Assembly (NCBI GenBank): GCA_005239605.1
Contig: SBBS01000020.1
Coordinates: 1 to 5,331 of the forward strand
Length of the DNA: 5,331 bases
DNA from: a bacterium
GTDB lineage: Bacteria > Patescibacteriota > Minisyncoccia > Ryanbacterales > 2-02-FULL-48-12
Direction of reading: 5' to 3'
Made by a program: the position numbers and the translations under genes. Below, in pieces: positions 5,236 through 5,331 of the stretch (positions are counted from its first letter, which is position 1; every line of letters starts with the position of its first letter). The notes under the pieces are model-generated. The model was not told where the DNA came from and made no database searches. It saw only the letters and a program-made list of their open reading frames with translations.

Positions 5236-5331
5236 TAGACCTGTCCCTTAATAAATTTTAGAGTGAAATTTCAGAAATATGAGATGGGGCGCCGGTGAAA
5301 ATTTTGAAGCGCCAGCAGGGCTAACGCAAGA
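5236..5331 (+). repeat. Right copy of 96-bp window-bounding inverted repeat
   Basis: This is the inverted partner of 4-99. Here the inner motif reads GGGACAGGTCT (on the minus strand), which is probably the ancestral form; the left copy has G at that position. The outward ATG is at 5279-5281, preceded in frame by TGA at 5264-5266, and gives the same MRWGAGENFEAPAGLTQ start. The single difference within that frame is CTA here versus CTC in the left copy, both Leu. The frame is cut by the window end. Confidence 0.95.

Noticed and set aside
1..5331. Window as a complete linear plasmid or virus with terminal inverted repeats
   Set aside because: The content is housekeeping (murJ, lepA, ftsB-like, tRNA), with no replication or structural genes, and the repeats appear to contain a frame cut off at the edge.

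Overview
The window looks like a short chromosomal piece from a candidate-phyla-radiation (Patescibacteria, probably Parcubacteria-like) bacterium. The evidence is the MurJ and LepA sequence style, an FtsB-like gene followed by a small SurA_N-like membrane-anchored protein, compact gene spacing, few clear Shine-Dalgarno sites, and repeats built from AAAYTCG-type heptamers, which I associate from memory with such genomes. TGA acts as a stop codon for lepA, so the glycine-TGA code of Gracilibacteria and Absconditabacteria is not indicated. The lineage is an inference; no marker search was possible.

Layout, left to right. Positions 4-99 and 5236-5331 are a 96-bp inverted repeat with two mismatches that bounds the whole window. 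Inside it lie murJ (126-1808, +), lepA (1879-3822, +), a 36-residue single-helix membrane protein (3867-3977, -), an ftsB/divIC-like gene (3998-4378, +) overlapping a SurA N-domain-like gene (4378-4941, +), a remnant of a GIY-YIG nuclease (about 4957-5016, -), and tRNA-Gly(CCC) (5067-5137, -) with a good promoter behind it. No gene-free stretch exceeds 300 bases.

The genes are mostly housekeeping. MurJ (lipid II flipping) and the FtsB-like protein (divisome coiled coil) serve the cell wall and division, LepA serves translation, and the SurA-like protein probably acts outside the membrane as a chaperone or scaffold.

The most unusual structure is inside lepA. The loop between switch I and the DTPGH motif is about 35 residues longer than in E. 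coli LepA, and the extra DNA is a repeat-like element of about 98 bp (2090-2187). On each side of it, about 13 bp of conserved host coding sequence is present a second time as an inverted copy, forming a 14-bp hairpin on the left (2060-2090) and a perfect 26-bp palindrome on the right (2189-2214). The reading frame stays open throughout. This looks like an in-frame insertion of a palindromic repeat, comparable in concept to Rickettsia palindromic elements, with unusual mirrored junctions rather than a direct target-site duplication.

The inverted repeats at the window ends most simply mean that a metagenomic contig stops in a multicopy element on both sides; a real invertible segment is the alternative.
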